A program made the translations under genes and the position numbers. Below are positions 17,808 to 25,562 of a stretch of DNA of 64,000 nt, piece by piece. Numbering within the stretch: the first letter of the stretch is position 1; each line of letters begins with the position of its first letter. The notes under the pieces were generated by a model. That model was not told where the DNA came from. It was given only the letters and a program-made list of their open reading frames with translations, and searched no databases. The DNA is taken from contig NZ_JAUSQM010000001.1 in assembly GCF_030811215.1 (NCBI RefSeq), positions 3,534,001 through 3,598,000 of the forward strand, given 5' to 3'. The DNA comes from Nocardioides massiliensis. Lineage in GTDB: Bacteria > Actinomycetota > Actinomycetes > Propionibacteriales > Nocardioidaceae.

Positions 17808-18295
17808 GCAGGCCCGGTCCCCCCGGCGTCCGTGCCCCCGTCCGCCGCGAGGATGCGCAGCGCCTCGTCCGCATGGGCCTCCATCCGCAGCTCACTACGA
17901 ACCACTCCCCGCACGCGCTGGTCGGCGCCGATCACGAAGGTGCTCCGCCGCGGCGGCAACCCGGGAAGATTCCGCTGCGCACCGTAGGCGCAGGCCACGG
18001 TCCCGTCGGCGTCGGAGAGCAACCGGTACCCCAGGTCATGCTCGGCGTCGAACTGACGCTGACGAGCCACGGAGTCGCGGCTGATCCCGACCCTGGTCGC
18101 ACCGGCCGCCTCGAACTCCGCAGCCAGGTCACGGAAATGGCAGCTTTCCGCGGTGCAGCCTCGACTCATCGCCAACGGGTAGAAGAACAGCACCACCGGC
18201 CCGCCCGAGAGCAACCGACTCAACCGGACCTGAGTCTCATGTTGGTCGGGCAGTTCGAAGTCCGGGGCAAGGTCACCGACTCGCAGCCCAGTCAT
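17804..18295 (-). CDS. Peroxiredoxin (BCP/AhpC-TSA type)
   Basis: A 163-residue thiol peroxidase that reduces peroxides with thioredoxin or mycoredoxin. The fold starts VGDLAPDFELPDQ. The peroxidatic Cys is C47 in YPLAMSRGCTAESC, and C52 five residues later is the likely resolving Cys, as in the BCP/PrxQ class. Near it the usual P-x-x-x-T/S-x-x-C is altered (PLAMSRGC). The gene follows the DoxX gene in the same direction, 56 bp downstream, so peroxide and thiol-quinone defence may be co-transcribed under the HxlR-type operator at 18858-18887. GGAGGGAGT precedes the ATG. Confidence 0.9.
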   Translation of the reverse strand: MTGLRVGDLAPDFELPDQHETQVRLSRLLSGGPVVLFFYPLAMSRGCTAESCHFRDLAAEFEAAGATRVGISRDSVARQRQFDAEHDLGYRLLSDADGTVACAYGAQRNLPGLPPRRSTFVIGADQRVRGVVRSELRMEAHADEALRILAADGGTDAGGTGPA

Positions 18296-18350
18296 CGACG
18301 ACTCCCTCCGGTCCGGGCGCTTCGGTTCGGGTCGAGGTGCAACGGCGGGC

Positions 18351-18845
18351 TCAGTCGAGGTCGAACAGCGGGTCGGTCAGTGTGAGGCCCAGGTCCGGGC
18401 CGGCCCAGCCGAACAGGACCAGCACCATCAGCGCCGCCCCGGCCAGCGCCAGGTCCTTGAGGAACTGGGTCTGTTCCATCATCCGCTGCTGAGGATCTTC
18501 GACGCCCCAGGGGCCGTGCATGACCACGGCCGTGGGAACCAGGAAGACCACCAGGAACAGGGCGCCCAGGTCGCCCCATACGCCCAGCAGGACCATCAGT
18601 GCGCCGGCCACGATCAGCAGCCCCGTCCCGAAGACCGCTGCCGGGGCGAGCGCCTGGGGAACCCCGCGTGAGGCGGTGTACTGGGCCATCATCTTGGTCT
18701 GGGTCAGGTGCCCGAATCCCGACATCAAGAACAAGGCGGCGAACAGGATGCGCCCCACCAACACAAGTACGTCCACGGTCAGCCACCAGACCTTCCACGT
18801 CGAGGTGCGGAGCAGGACTGAGGCCGCCCGCTCCAACGGCTTCAT
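18351..18845 (-). CDS. DoxX-family membrane protein 1
   Basis: A 164-residue four-helix protein. Helices lie at about residues 25-45, 65-88, 90-110 and 130-150. VGRILFAALFLMSGFGHLTQ and PTAVVMHGPWGVEDPQQRMM are DoxX/DUF417-like signatures. Family members are linked to thiosulfate:quinone metabolism or to thiol and quinone stress. It is divergent from an HxlR-type regulator gene across a palindrome with ACTTACG arms, and leads into a peroxiredoxin gene. It is a paralogue of 22224-22640, and both are paired with an HxlR gene. Confidence 0.85.
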   Translation of the reverse strand: MKPLERAASVLLRTSTWKVWWLTVDVLVLVGRILFAALFLMSGFGHLTQTKMMAQYTASRGVPQALAPAAVFGTGLLIVAGALMVLLGVWGDLGALFLVVFLVPTAVVMHGPWGVEDPQQRMMEQTQFLKDLALAGAALMVLVLFGWAGPDLGLTLTDPLFDLD

Positions 18846-18857
18846 CCTAGGCCGGAA

Positions 18858-18887
18858 ACTTACGTATCGTAAGTACCCTTCGTAAGT
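18858..18887. promoter_or_regulatory. HxlR-type operator between DoxX and HxlR genes
   Basis: A perfect inverted repeat ACTTACG-TAT-CGTAAGT spans 18858-18874, and a third half-site CGTAAGT lies at 18881-18887. It sits 13 bases upstream of the DoxX start and between the divergent genes. The same half-site ACTTAC/GTAAGT recurs at 22182-22198 before the second DoxX gene. Confidence 0.75.
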
Positions 18888-18988
18888 GAATGTTGAAGGG
18901 GGTGTGCCCAGCGGCGACGCGACCCCGGCGGGCGGTGGTGTCCGGCCCAAAGGTTCCTCGCGACGAACCGAGACGTCATGATGGACCA

Positions 18989-19360
18989 GTGACGCAGCAG
19001 AGCAGCACTTCCGGACAATGGCCGCCCGGCCACTGCCTCGGCCTGCAGCAGGCACTGGAGCTCATCGGTGGTAGATGGACGGGCAGCATCCTGCTCGCAG
19101 TGCTCTCGGGATCTCGGCGGTTCAGCGACATCCGCGTCGCCGTTCCTGGCGTCTCGGATCGGCTGCTGTGCGACCGGCTGCGCCGGCTCGAGGCCGAGGG
19201 CCTCCTCGAGCGACGCACCACCACGGAATCGGGCCTGGTCGGCTATGCCCCGACCGAGGCGGCGCAGGCGCTCGTGCCAGCGCTCCACGCGATCTCTGAC
19301 TGGACCACGCGATGGAGGGATGGCACCGGGCACCAATCCGACGCCGGCAACGACCGATGA
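18989..19360 (+). CDS. HxlR-family (DUF24) regulator 1
   Basis: A 123-residue winged-helix protein from GTG 18989; the frame is open back to ATG 18890, but that would add 33 Arg-rich residues. The core is CLGLQQALELIGGRWTGSIL, then RRFSDIRVAVPGVSDRLLCD and the wing RRTTTESGLVGYAPTEAAQA. The single N-terminal Cys just before the first helix matches the redox- and quinone-sensing Cys of YodB/HypR-type members (family knowledge). It is divergent from DoxX 1 and probably binds the 18858-18887 palindrome. Confidence 0.82.
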   Translation: MTQQSSTSGQWPPGHCLGLQQALELIGGRWTGSILLAVLSGSRRFSDIRVAVPGVSDRLLCDRLRRLEAEGLLERRTTTESGLVGYAPTEAAQALVPALHAISDWTTRWRDGTGHQSDAGNDR

Positions 19361-19371
19361 ATCCAGTGCAG

Positions 19372-19389
19372 CCCTAGGTGCACCTAGGG
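19372..19389. promoter_or_regulatory. Perfect 18-bp palindrome
   Basis: CCCTAGGTG followed by its exact complement CACCTAGGG lies 12 bases after the HxlR stop. Its form suits a dimeric activator or repressor site of MerR type, but no matching gene adjoins and no T-run follows, so it is not a normal terminator. It may be an orphan operator. Confidence 0.4.
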
Positions 19390-19588
19390 TGGGGCCGCGC
19401 CGCTCACGTCGTTAGCGACCGCTAGGACGACTCGTCCCAGCAGAATCCGGCCCACTCCATGAGGAGTCACGCAACCTGCCCGTGCCGCAGTGGCCCGCCA
19501 TCCGATGCGGATAGTCCAGAACAACTCTCACCATGGCTTCACCTGCCTCGCCAACGCGCTATCACCGTGCAGCGGCGATCGATAGCCG

Positions 19589-19618
19589 CCTTACATACAT
19601 TCGTGCATGCATGTAAGG
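19589..19618. promoter_or_regulatory. Operator palindrome before a TetR gene
   Basis: CCTTACATACAT and ATGCATGTAAGG form 12-bp arms with one mismatch around a 6-base spacer. The repeat ends eight bases before the GTG start of the TetR gene, so a bound dimer would block its own transcription or translation start. Confidence 0.7.
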
Positions 19619-19625
19619 TCTGAGT

Positions 19626-20246
19626 GTGCCCACCCAAGCCAGGCGACAGGAGGAACGCTCCGCAGCCACTCGTCGTGTGCTGCTGGAGGCCACCGTGGCG
19701 TGCCTGGTCGAGCTGGGCTACACCGGCACCACCAGTGCCGCGGTGGCCGAGAAGGCCGGCTTGTCACGAGGCGCACAGCTGCACCACTTCGGGACCCGAG
19801 ACCAGCTGGTGGTCGCGGCGGTTGAGCATCTGGCGCAGAAGCGCCTGCGTCGGGTGCGCGAGGCGTTGGCGGACCTGTCCCCGGCCACGACTCAAGGGGC
19901 GAAGCGGCCTCGGAGTCGGATCGAGCCGCAAGAGGCTGCGCTCGGGCTGCTGGCAGAGGCGCTTTCGGGTCCGCTGTACGCCGCGACCCTGGAACTGTGG
20001 GTGGCCGCCCGCTCACATCCCGATCTGCGAGCCCAGTTGATCCCAGCCGAGGAGCGCGTCAACGACGAGCTTGCGCAGATCTGTCGCACCTACCTCACCG
20101 ACGACCCGGTCAAGATCCGGCTCACCCTCGACCTCCTCCTCGGCAGGGGGGTCAGCGGCCTGCTCACCTCCCACCCAGGCCACCGCCAAGAACAGGTCCT
20201 CGCCGCCTGGGCCCAAGTCCTGAGAGGCCGTCCATCCCATGACTGA
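19626..20246 (+). CDS. TetR-family regulator
   Basis: A 206-residue protein from GTG 19626. The helix-turn-helix is ATRRVLLEATVACLVELGYT, then TTSAAVAEKAGLSRGAQLHH and FGTRDQLVVAAVEHL. The C-terminal ligand domain is about 140 residues. A 30-bp palindrome lies just upstream, so autorepression is likely. The stop overlaps the start of a PaaI-like thioesterase gene by eight bases, forming a two-gene operon; the ligand may be an acyl-CoA or an aromatic compound handled by that enzyme (inference). Confidence 0.88.
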   Translation: MPTQARRQEERSAATRRVLLEATVACLVELGYTGTTSAAVAEKAGLSRGAQLHHFGTRDQLVVAAVEHLAQKRLRRVREALADLSPATTQGAKRPRSRIEPQEAALGLLAEALSGPLYAATLELWVAARSHPDLRAQLIPAEERVNDELAQICRTYLTDDPVKIRLTLDLLLGRGVSGLLTSHPGHRQEQVLAAWAQVLRGRPSHD

Positions 20247-20724
20247 CCTGCCATCGATGCTTGCCACGTGGGCTGAGAAGTTCCGCCCGCACCGGGAAGG
20301 AGTCGACCTGCCGCCCCACCACGAGCAGTGCCTTGGCTGCGGACCCGACAACCCGCACGGCCATCACCTCCAGGTTCGCCGCCATGGCGACGGCGTCGTG
20401 GCCGACCACACCTTTGACAACCGGCACGTCGGCGCTCCCGGCATCGCCCACGGCGGCGCAGTCGCCACGGTCATCGACGACCTTTACGGATTCCTGCTCT
20501 ACCTCGTCGGGACACCAGCCGTCACGCGCCAGTTGACGGTCGAGTATCGAGCTCCAGTGATGATCGGCGTCTCCTACCGACTGCAGGCACAAGTGCAGCG
20601 CCACGAGGGGCGCAAGTTGTTCCTCGTCGCCAGCATCGCCGGGCCTGATGGGTCCGTACTAGGAACATCAACGGCGGTGTTCGTAGCGGTGGGCATCGAT
20701 CACTTCACCCGGGAACGGCAATGA
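20239..20724 (+). CDS. PaaI-type hotdog thioesterase
   Basis: A 161-residue hotdog-fold protein that would hydrolyse acyl- or aryl-CoA. The signature is in the long central helix: GIAHGGAVATVIDDLYGFLL, with the H-G-G and acidic residue of the PaaI group. LPPHHEQCLGCGPDNPHG is the family lead-in for the THEM4/PaaI branch. The strand TRQLTVEYRAPVMIGVSYRL follows. The gene overlaps the TetR stop, so the two are co-expressed. It could clear toxic or dead-end CoA esters; the substrate is unknown. Confidence 0.85.
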   Translation: MTDLPSMLATWAEKFRPHREGVDLPPHHEQCLGCGPDNPHGHHLQVRRHGDGVVADHTFDNRHVGAPGIAHGGAVATVIDDLYGFLLYLVGTPAVTRQLTVEYRAPVMIGVSYRLQAQVQRHEGRKLFLVASIAGPDGSVLGTSTAVFVAVGIDHFTRERQ

Positions 20725-20848
20725 CCGCAAGTGTCGAAGGGCGAACCAAGCGCTCGCCCCCCTCGACAACGGGCCACGGAAGACGGCGCCTTAGGAATGT
20801 CTGGCTGGGCAGCAGACATCGACACCATGGTGAAGGGTGGGAAGTGAC

Positions 20849-21487
20849 ATGACCTGGGTCGCGAAGGAACGCCGCTCCTTCGCAGCTAGTTTCCGCGATG
20901 CAGATCCCGATGCGCCGACGCTCTGTGACGGGTGGACAACGCGACACCTACTCGCACATGTGGTCCAGCGCGAGCACGCGATCCTGCGCAACATCTGGGA
21001 CCAGGTGACCACCAAGTCGCCGGGCGAGGAGCGCTTCATGCGGTCGCTCGTCACCCAGGCCGGCAGCCCCCACGGATATGCCGTCCTGGTCGACACGTTG
21101 GAGGCAGGACCATCCCGACACTCGTTGATGGGTCGGTTCGATGAGACCTTGAATCTCCTCGAGTACGTCGTCCACCACGAGGACCTGCGCCGCGGATCCG
21201 GTCCGGTGCCGCATCGCACGCTCCACGAGGAGGAGGTCCGGGAGCTCTGGCGCCGTGCAAGGCCGATCCTCACGAGGGCCTACCGGAAGGCGCCCGTCGC
21301 TGTCCGGCTCGAACCGGACGACAGCGCGCTCACCGCGATCGGTAAGCACTCGAGCGGAGTCGTTCTCTCGGGGGCGCCCCTCGAGCTCGTCCTGCACGCT
21401 TTCGGAAGGCGCGAGGCTGCGGACATCGGGATTCAGGGCTCAGCCGACGCAATGCGCTCCTTCGCCGAGTGGTCAGCGCAAAGGTGA
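20849..21487 (+). CDS. TIGR03085-like, mycothiol-type DinB-fold protein
   Basis: A 212-residue member of the maleylpyruvate-isomerase/DinB superfamily. MTWVAKERRSFAASFRDADP, then APTLCDGWTTRHLLAHVV, is the characteristic opening, with the first His metal ligand in LLAHVVQRE. The second ligand region is NLLEYVVHHEDLRRG. Members are restricted largely to mycothiol-making actinobacteria and may be thiol-dependent transferases; the reaction is not known. It ends with a DUF-type C-terminal domain, SGAPLELVLHAFGRREA. It stands alone between the thioesterase operon and the second HxlR gene. Confidence 0.85.
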   Translation: MTWVAKERRSFAASFRDADPDAPTLCDGWTTRHLLAHVVQREHAILRNIWDQVTTKSPGEERFMRSLVTQAGSPHGYAVLVDTLEAGPSRHSLMGRFDETLNLLEYVVHHEDLRRGSGPVPHRTLHEEEVRELWRRARPILTRAYRKAPVAVRLEPDDSALTAIGKHSSGVVLSGAPLELVLHAFGRREAADIGIQGSADAMRSFAEWSAQR

Positions 21488-21741
21488 GGTCCAGACGATG
21501 ACGCGACCGCAGTGACGCCGTGGTCATACTGAATGGTCCGTGGGGTAGCAAATTAGGCCGGGAGAAGGGCCTGGATCTGCCAGAGCGCGGTCTTCCGTAC
21601 TTCCATCACTTCGCGAACTGGCGAAACGCGTCGACTCACGGGCACTTACGACCAGCGAACCCATTCCCTTCAGCGGGCTGTTCACCGTCCGTGCCAGCGC
21701 GAAGTCCCGTCAACGCGCCCATGGTCCAGACAAGTTGACCA

Positions 21742-22152
21742 TCAATTCTCCCTCTGACTGTCGAGGCTGATCGCCATGTGGTGCGGATCCGGGAGGCCAC
21801 CCCACATGGCAGCCCACTGGGCTATGGACTCGATCACCGGCGTCAGCGACTGGCCCTTGGGCGTCAGCATGTAGCGCGGCACAGGTCCAGCGGCCGCCGT
21901 GACACGCTGCACCACACCCTCGCGCTCCAGCTCGCGAAGCCGTTGGGCGAGCAGCCGGTCCGTGAGCCCCGGAATTCTCGAGCGGATCTCACCAAAGCGC
22001 TCTGCTCCGTCGAGCAGTGCGCGGATGATCGGGCCGTTCCAGCGCCGCCCAATCAGCTCGACCGCGCGGTGAAAGACCGGACAGTAGTTCTCCCTCTCGT
22101 CCACGCTCTCCAACCCCCTTTCGTCGACGCCGGCTCCCAGAACCCTTGCCAT
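21742..22152 (-). CDS. HxlR-family (DUF24) regulator 2
   Basis: A 136-residue winged-helix protein. The core is CPVFHRAVELIGRRWNGPII, then ERFGEIRSRIPGLTDRLLAQ and the wing TAAAGPVPRYMLTPKGQSLT. One N-terminal Cys (ENYCPVF) sits where the redox-sensing Cys of YodB/CatR/HypR is found. It is divergent from DoxX 2 across a palindrome at 22182-22198. In Bacillus, proteins of this family repress a DoxX gene and a glyoxalase-fold dioxygenase gene (catDE) until quinones alkylate the Cys; the downstream genes here have the same two families. Confidence 0.88.
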   Translation of the reverse strand: MARVLGAGVDERGLESVDERENYCPVFHRAVELIGRRWNGPIIRALLDGAERFGEIRSRIPGLTDRLLAQRLRELEREGVVQRVTAAAGPVPRYMLTPKGQSLTPVIESIAQWAAMWGGLPDPHHMAISLDSQREN

Positions 22153-22181
22153 GCCGTTCCCGGAATGGTAGTCCTAGAGTC

Positions 22182-22198
22182 ACTTACAAAGAGTAAGT
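22182..22198. promoter_or_regulatory. HxlR-type operator before DoxX 2
   Basis: ACTTAC at 22182-22187 and GTAAGT at 22193-22198 form an inverted repeat with a 5-base spacer between the divergent HxlR and DoxX genes. The half-site is identical to that at 18858-18874. Confidence 0.72.
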
Positions 22199-22223
22199 AA
22201 GGAATGGACACCTGGGAGCTCTC

Positions 22224-22640
22224 ATGGACGTTCTGGTTCTCATCGTCCGGATCCTTTTCGCGCTGCTGTTCCTGGGCGCCGGGATAGCTCACTTCAGCCA
22301 GCGCGAGATGATGGCCGGCTACGCGGTCAGCAAGTGTGTTCCGGCAGCCGGGCTGATGGTGGACATCTCCGGCGCGGTCATCATTCTTGGTGGCCTCATG
22401 GTGGCCGTCGGTGTCTGGCCCGACCTGGGGGCCCTACTGCTGGTCGGCTTTCTGGTGCCGACAGCGTTGCTGATGCACGACTTCTGGCGCGAGACCGACC
22501 CTGCGGGCAAGGTGAACGAGCAGACCCAGTCCCTCAAGGAGCTATCCCTCACGGGCGCCGCGCTTGCCCTGTTCGCCTTCTTCGCCTCCCCGGGCGACGA
22601 GCTCGACCCGCTGGTGCCCGGCTCGGTGCTCACGCCGTGA
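22224..22640 (+). CDS. DoxX-family membrane protein 2 (CatD-like)
   Basis: A 138-residue four-helix membrane protein. VLIVRILFALLFLGAGIAHF and PTALLMHDFWRETDPAGKVN align with DoxX 1 at 18351-18845. A Cys in SKCVPAAGL lies in the second half. GGGAG precedes the ATG by five bases. The stop overlaps the GTG start of the DUF5519 gene, so at least these two are an operon, with a VOC gene 100 bp further on. By analogy with CatD it may help protect against catechol- or quinone-type electrophiles (inference). Confidence 0.87.
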   Translation: MDVLVLIVRILFALLFLGAGIAHFSQREMMAGYAVSKCVPAAGLMVDISGAVIILGGLMVAVGVWPDLGALLLVGFLVPTALLMHDFWRETDPAGKVNEQTQSLKELSLTGAALALFAFFASPGDELDPLVPGSVLTP

Positions 22641-23128
22641 CCGGCTCGCTGGCAGACCTGGCCGACCTCCCCGCTCGAGGCGGTGTCAGGCCGCGCACCA
22701 CGCCGAGCAATCCGCACACCCAGCTCGACCAACAGCCTCACGACGATCGGCCGCGCAGCCTGCTGGAGAAGCGGCTCGCTCAGTTGCCGGGGGTGGTCTG
22801 GCGCCCCAGCATGATCTCGGTGCCGGGAGCCCGCGCCCTGACCCTGCCGCCGGAGGCCGCGCATGGGCCACCCGAGGCCTTCATGATCGGCACCGAGTTC
22901 GCCCACCTGCACCCCGCACCGGACCAGTCCCTGCACCTGGTAGTACCGCCCGATGTTGCTTCCGGCCTGATCCAGGCAGGCTGGGCAGAGCTGCACCCGG
23001 TCGCCCGCCGCGGCCTGATCACCTCCGGTGCCGTGATGGTCTACGCACCCCGCGACGAGGAGGAGGCAGAGGTGGTCTCCCAGATCGTGACCGCGTCCTT
23101 TGAGTACGCGAGGGACGCCCCGGCCTGA
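22637..23128 (+). CDS. DUF5519 'luciferase-domain' protein
   Basis: A 163-residue protein from GTG 22637, coupled to the DoxX stop. Residues 28-160 match the DUF5519 pattern: NPHTQLDQQP, SVPGARALTLPPEAA, then GTEFAHLHPAPDQSLHLVVP and WAELHPVARRGLITSGAVMV. The domain name comes from distant similarity; no luciferase activity is implied. The FAHLHP segment has two His that could bind metal. The biochemical role is unknown. It often accompanies DoxX or glyoxalase genes in actinobacteria (recollection, not checked). Confidence 0.75.
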   Translation: MTGSLADLADLPARGGVRPRTTPSNPHTQLDQQPHDDRPRSLLEKRLAQLPGVVWRPSMISVPGARALTLPPEAAHGPPEAFMIGTEFAHLHPAPDQSLHLVVPPDVASGLIQAGWAELHPVARRGLITSGAVMVYAPRDEEEAEVVSQIVTASFEYARDAPA

Positions 23129-23183
23129 CCGGTCATCGTGACAGAGGACCGGTGTGCCCGGCATCCGGGCCGGTCGGGCCCGC

Positions 23184-23225
23184 GCCCAGCCGAACGAAGC
23201 TGGCTTAGGCCCAGCCCGAACGAAG
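23184..23225. repeat. Short tandem repeat before the VOC gene
   Basis: GCCCAGCCGAACGAAG (23184-23199) is repeated as GCCCAGCCCGAACGAAG (23209-23225) in the spacer between the DUF5519 and VOC genes. The first copy can also fold with the following GCTGG. It could be a local duplication or a second operator. Confidence 0.35.
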
Positions 23226-23241
23226 ATCGGAGTCGACCATC

Positions 23242-23700
23242 ATGCGCATCCACGAGCTTGGCCACCTGGTGCTCTACGTCCGGGACCTGGAGCGCTCACG
23301 GCGGTTCTACCGAGACGTGCTCGGCTGGGATGAGGTCCGCGGGGAGGTGCCACTGCCGGTCCCCGCGGCGGCGTTCTCCTCCGGCCGTACTCACCACGAG
23401 CTGTTGCTCATCGAGGTGGGCTCCGCCGCGGCGGCGATGCCCCCGGGACCCCGGCTGGGCCTGTACCACTTCGGCCTGAAAGTCGGCGACAGCGACGACG
23501 AGCTGCGCGAGGTCGTGCACCACCTCACCGAGCACGGAGTAGACATCAAGGGCGCCAGCGACCACACGATCACCCACTCGCTCTACATCGCCGACCCCGA
23601 TGGGCACGAGATCGAGCTCTACGTCGACGTGATCCCGACCGAGGAATGGCTCGCCGACCCCTCGTTGGTCTTCGCCCCGATCCGTCCGCTACGCCTCTGA
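23242..23700 (+). CDS. Glyoxalase/VOC-fold metalloprotein (CatE-like placement)
   Basis: A 152-residue vicinal-oxygen-chelate protein with two beta-alpha-beta-beta-beta modules. Likely metal ligands are H8 in ELGHLVLYVRD, a His in RTHHELLLIEV, H in LGLYHFGLKVGD and the Glu in DGHEIELYVD. RSRRFYRDVLGWDEV is a family hallmark. It may be an extradiol dioxygenase, a lyase or a thiol transferase. It is half the length of two-domain catechol dioxygenases. Its position behind HxlR-controlled DoxX suggests detoxification of catechols or quinones (inference). Confidence 0.88.
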   Translation: MRIHELGHLVLYVRDLERSRRFYRDVLGWDEVRGEVPLPVPAAAFSSGRTHHELLLIEVGSAAAAMPPGPRLGLYHFGLKVGDSDDELREVVHHLTEHGVDIKGASDHTITHSLYIADPDGHEIELYVDVIPTEEWLADPSLVFAPIRPLRL

Positions 23701-24182
23701 CCTTCCCTGAATGCCTGAAGCATCGCGGGCGGCACCGGCCGCACACGAGCGCACGTCACCCAGCCTGCGACCGGGTCGCCACGTTTGCCGGGTCAGCCTT
23801 GAGCGCTGTGAGTTCCCCGCCCGGCGCGGCCTTGTCGCTCATTGTCCGCGGCCGGTCGCTGTGCTGTCTCACGTGACCTTGGGACCCCTCGCAGACCCTG
23901 TCGTCTCCGAGCGAAAGCTATCGGGCATCAGCGGCCCTGTATCAAGCCGCTTGGCGTCGGAGGTGTTGAAGGGCGTTGTGCCTGGCGAGGTCACAGGGGG
24001 CGATTCGCCCAGGGACTCCAATGAGCGGCAGAGTTGGCTAGCAATGCCCACTCCGCGGGGCTGCGTCCAGGTCATGACTCGTTACAAGCGTGGTACAAAT
24101 AGTTCCTCAACTCCGACGTTTGCGCAGGTCAGCATGGGTCAGTCAGTCAGTACTACGACATCTGATCCGGCGCGTCACCGAG
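23701..24182. other. Intergenic region, nothing recognised
   Basis: About 480 bases between the VOC gene and the hairpin that follows the convergent Fic gene. Open frames here are Arg/Ser/Pro-rich shadows without motifs. AT content rises near 24090-24150. Confidence 0.45.
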
Positions 24183-24223
24183 AACGGCCCCTGACCTGCG
24201 GAAAGGCAGGATCAGGGGCCGTT
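24183..24223. terminator. Strong hairpin downstream of the Fic gene
   Basis: AACGGCCCCTGA (24183-24194) pairs perfectly with TCAGGGGCCGTT (24212-24223). Inside it CCTGC pairs with GCAGG, leaving one bulged A and a six-base loop. No long T-run follows on either side, as is usual in high-GC actinobacteria. It lies about 60 bases after the stop of the minus-strand Fic gene and is the likely terminator. Confidence 0.75.
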
Positions 24224-24280
24224 GTCAGCAACCGTCCGAGAAGACTGCACGCGCTGACTAGACGGCTCGCAGAAGGCTCG

Positions 24281-25525
24281 CTATCTCCGACTCCCCACGC
24301 GTTCGGCGAAGGCGTCGAGCGCGTCGATGACGTCTGGGGCGATCCAGGCGCGGTTGCGCTGTCCCCCGCCCGCCCGCTTGAGGATGCCGGCTTCCTCCAG
24401 CTGCTCCACCGCGCGCTGGGCGGCCGAGAGCGCCACGCCTGTGGCGGCTTCCGCGTAGGCGACATTGACGGCGGGCTGGTTCAGCAGATGAGGCAGCAGC
24501 CGGCGCGCGGCTGATCCTCGCCGTGACGTCAACCGCCCGCTCCAGTCCTCGAAGACCGTCTCCAGGTCGTCAACGAGCTGACGCCCGTTGCCGATGGCAC
24601 GGAAGGAGGCGTTGATGAACTGCCGGATGATCGTCTCGGGATATCCCTCCCGATAGTCCGTGAGCGCTCGAAAGTAGGCGGACGTGTCGGTGAGCAGACC
24701 GGCAGAGACCGGAACCGTGAGAGTACGAGTGACACCAGAGTGGCGCAGCATCGCGTGGACGAGGGTGCGCCCGATGCGCCCGTTGCCGTCGTTGAAGGGG
24801 TGGATGGTCTCAAATTGCGCGTGCGCGATCGCGACGTGCACCAGCACCGGCAGGTCGACTCGCTGTACGAAGGTGATGAGGTCATCGAGCGCCACAGGGA
24901 CACCGATGTGGTGAGGAGGGACGAACGAGGCCGTGTGCGGACTCAGCGCGTTGTTGCCGATCCACACCTGCTGGTCACGCAGTGTGCCGGGGGCGGCGTA
25001 CGGATGATGATCGAGCAGTGCTTGGTGAGCCGCGAGGATCGAGGAGACGCTGATCTCGTCGGCCAGCTCGACCGCACGTTGCATGGCCGTGACGTTCGCA
25101 GTGACCAGTTGGGCGTTGGGGCCGGCCTTGGCCTCAATCGCTGCCATCGCCAGCGCTCGGGCCCCGGCAGTCACGCCCTCGATCTCCGATGACGACGCCG
25201 CCTCGGTGCGCAATAGCACCGAGGCCAGCGGGGCCAGCTCGGTGGCCGCATCATCGCCTTCACGCGCCGCGCGGCGCTCGGAGATCGCGGTGATCTCGGC
25301 ATCGAAGCGGGCGATCTCGCGGACAGCATCCTCGGCCTCGGCCTGAAGCGCGCCGTTGATCCGGACCTCGGCTTCCGCGATGCGGGCTGGCACTGCCGCC
25401 TGGTAGGGCCCTCGGGCCGCGAGTTGCTGGCGGCGTGAGGCAGAGTGATCCGGTTCGCGGCCCCAGGGGTAGGTCTCCCAGCCCACAGCGAACTCGGGGT
25501 GCAACTCGCCTCGGTCTTGGCTCAC
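24281..25525 (-). CDS. Fic-domain AMP-transferase-type protein with own inhibitory helix
   Basis: A 414-residue protein. The Fic core motif HPFNDGNGR is at residues 242-250, followed by IGRTL, so all residues needed for nucleotidyl transfer are present. An N-terminal inhibitory motif [ST]xxxEG is seen as SSEIEG at about 112-117, marking a self-regulated class II Fic protein. A C-terminal winged-helix-like region (YAEAATGVALSAAQRAVEQL, EEAGILKRAG) may bind DNA. The target protein is unknown. The start ATG 25525 adjoins an 8-bp-arm palindrome shared with the divergent alpha-galactosidase operon. Confidence 0.92.
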   Translation of the reverse strand: MSQDRGELHPEFAVGWETYPWGREPDHSASRRQQLAARGPYQAAVPARIAEAEVRINGALQAEAEDAVREIARFDAEITAISERRAAREGDDAATELAPLASVLLRTEAASSSEIEGVTAGARALAMAAIEAKAGPNAQLVTANVTAMQRAVELADEISVSSILAAHQALLDHHPYAAPGTLRDQQVWIGNNALSPHTASFVPPHHIGVPVALDDLITFVQRVDLPVLVHVAIAHAQFETIHPFNDGNGRIGRTLVHAMLRHSGVTRTLTVPVSAGLLTDTSAYFRALTDYREGYPETIIRQFINASFRAIGNGRQLVDDLETVFEDWSGRLTSRRGSAARRLLPHLLNQPAVNVAYAEAATGVALSAAQRAVEQLEEAGILKRAGGGQRNRAWIAPDVIDALDAFAERVGSRR

Positions 25526-25538
25526 ATCATTACGTTAG

Positions 25539-25562
25539 ACCACTTTATAGAAGCAAAGTGGT
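25539..25562. promoter_or_regulatory. Palindromic operator between Fic and alpha-galactosidase genes
   Basis: ACCACTTT at 25539-25546 and AAAGTGGT at 25555-25562 are perfect 8-bp arms around an 8-base spacer. The repeat begins 14 bases upstream of the Fic start and lies 137 bases before the alpha-galactosidase start. It could be bound by the helix-turn-helix tail of the Fic protein itself. Confidence 0.6.

Noticed and set aside
24183-24223. Possible tRNA or small structured RNA gene
   Set aside because: The structure is one long stem-loop without cloverleaf arms or CCA end; position after the Fic stop fits a terminator.
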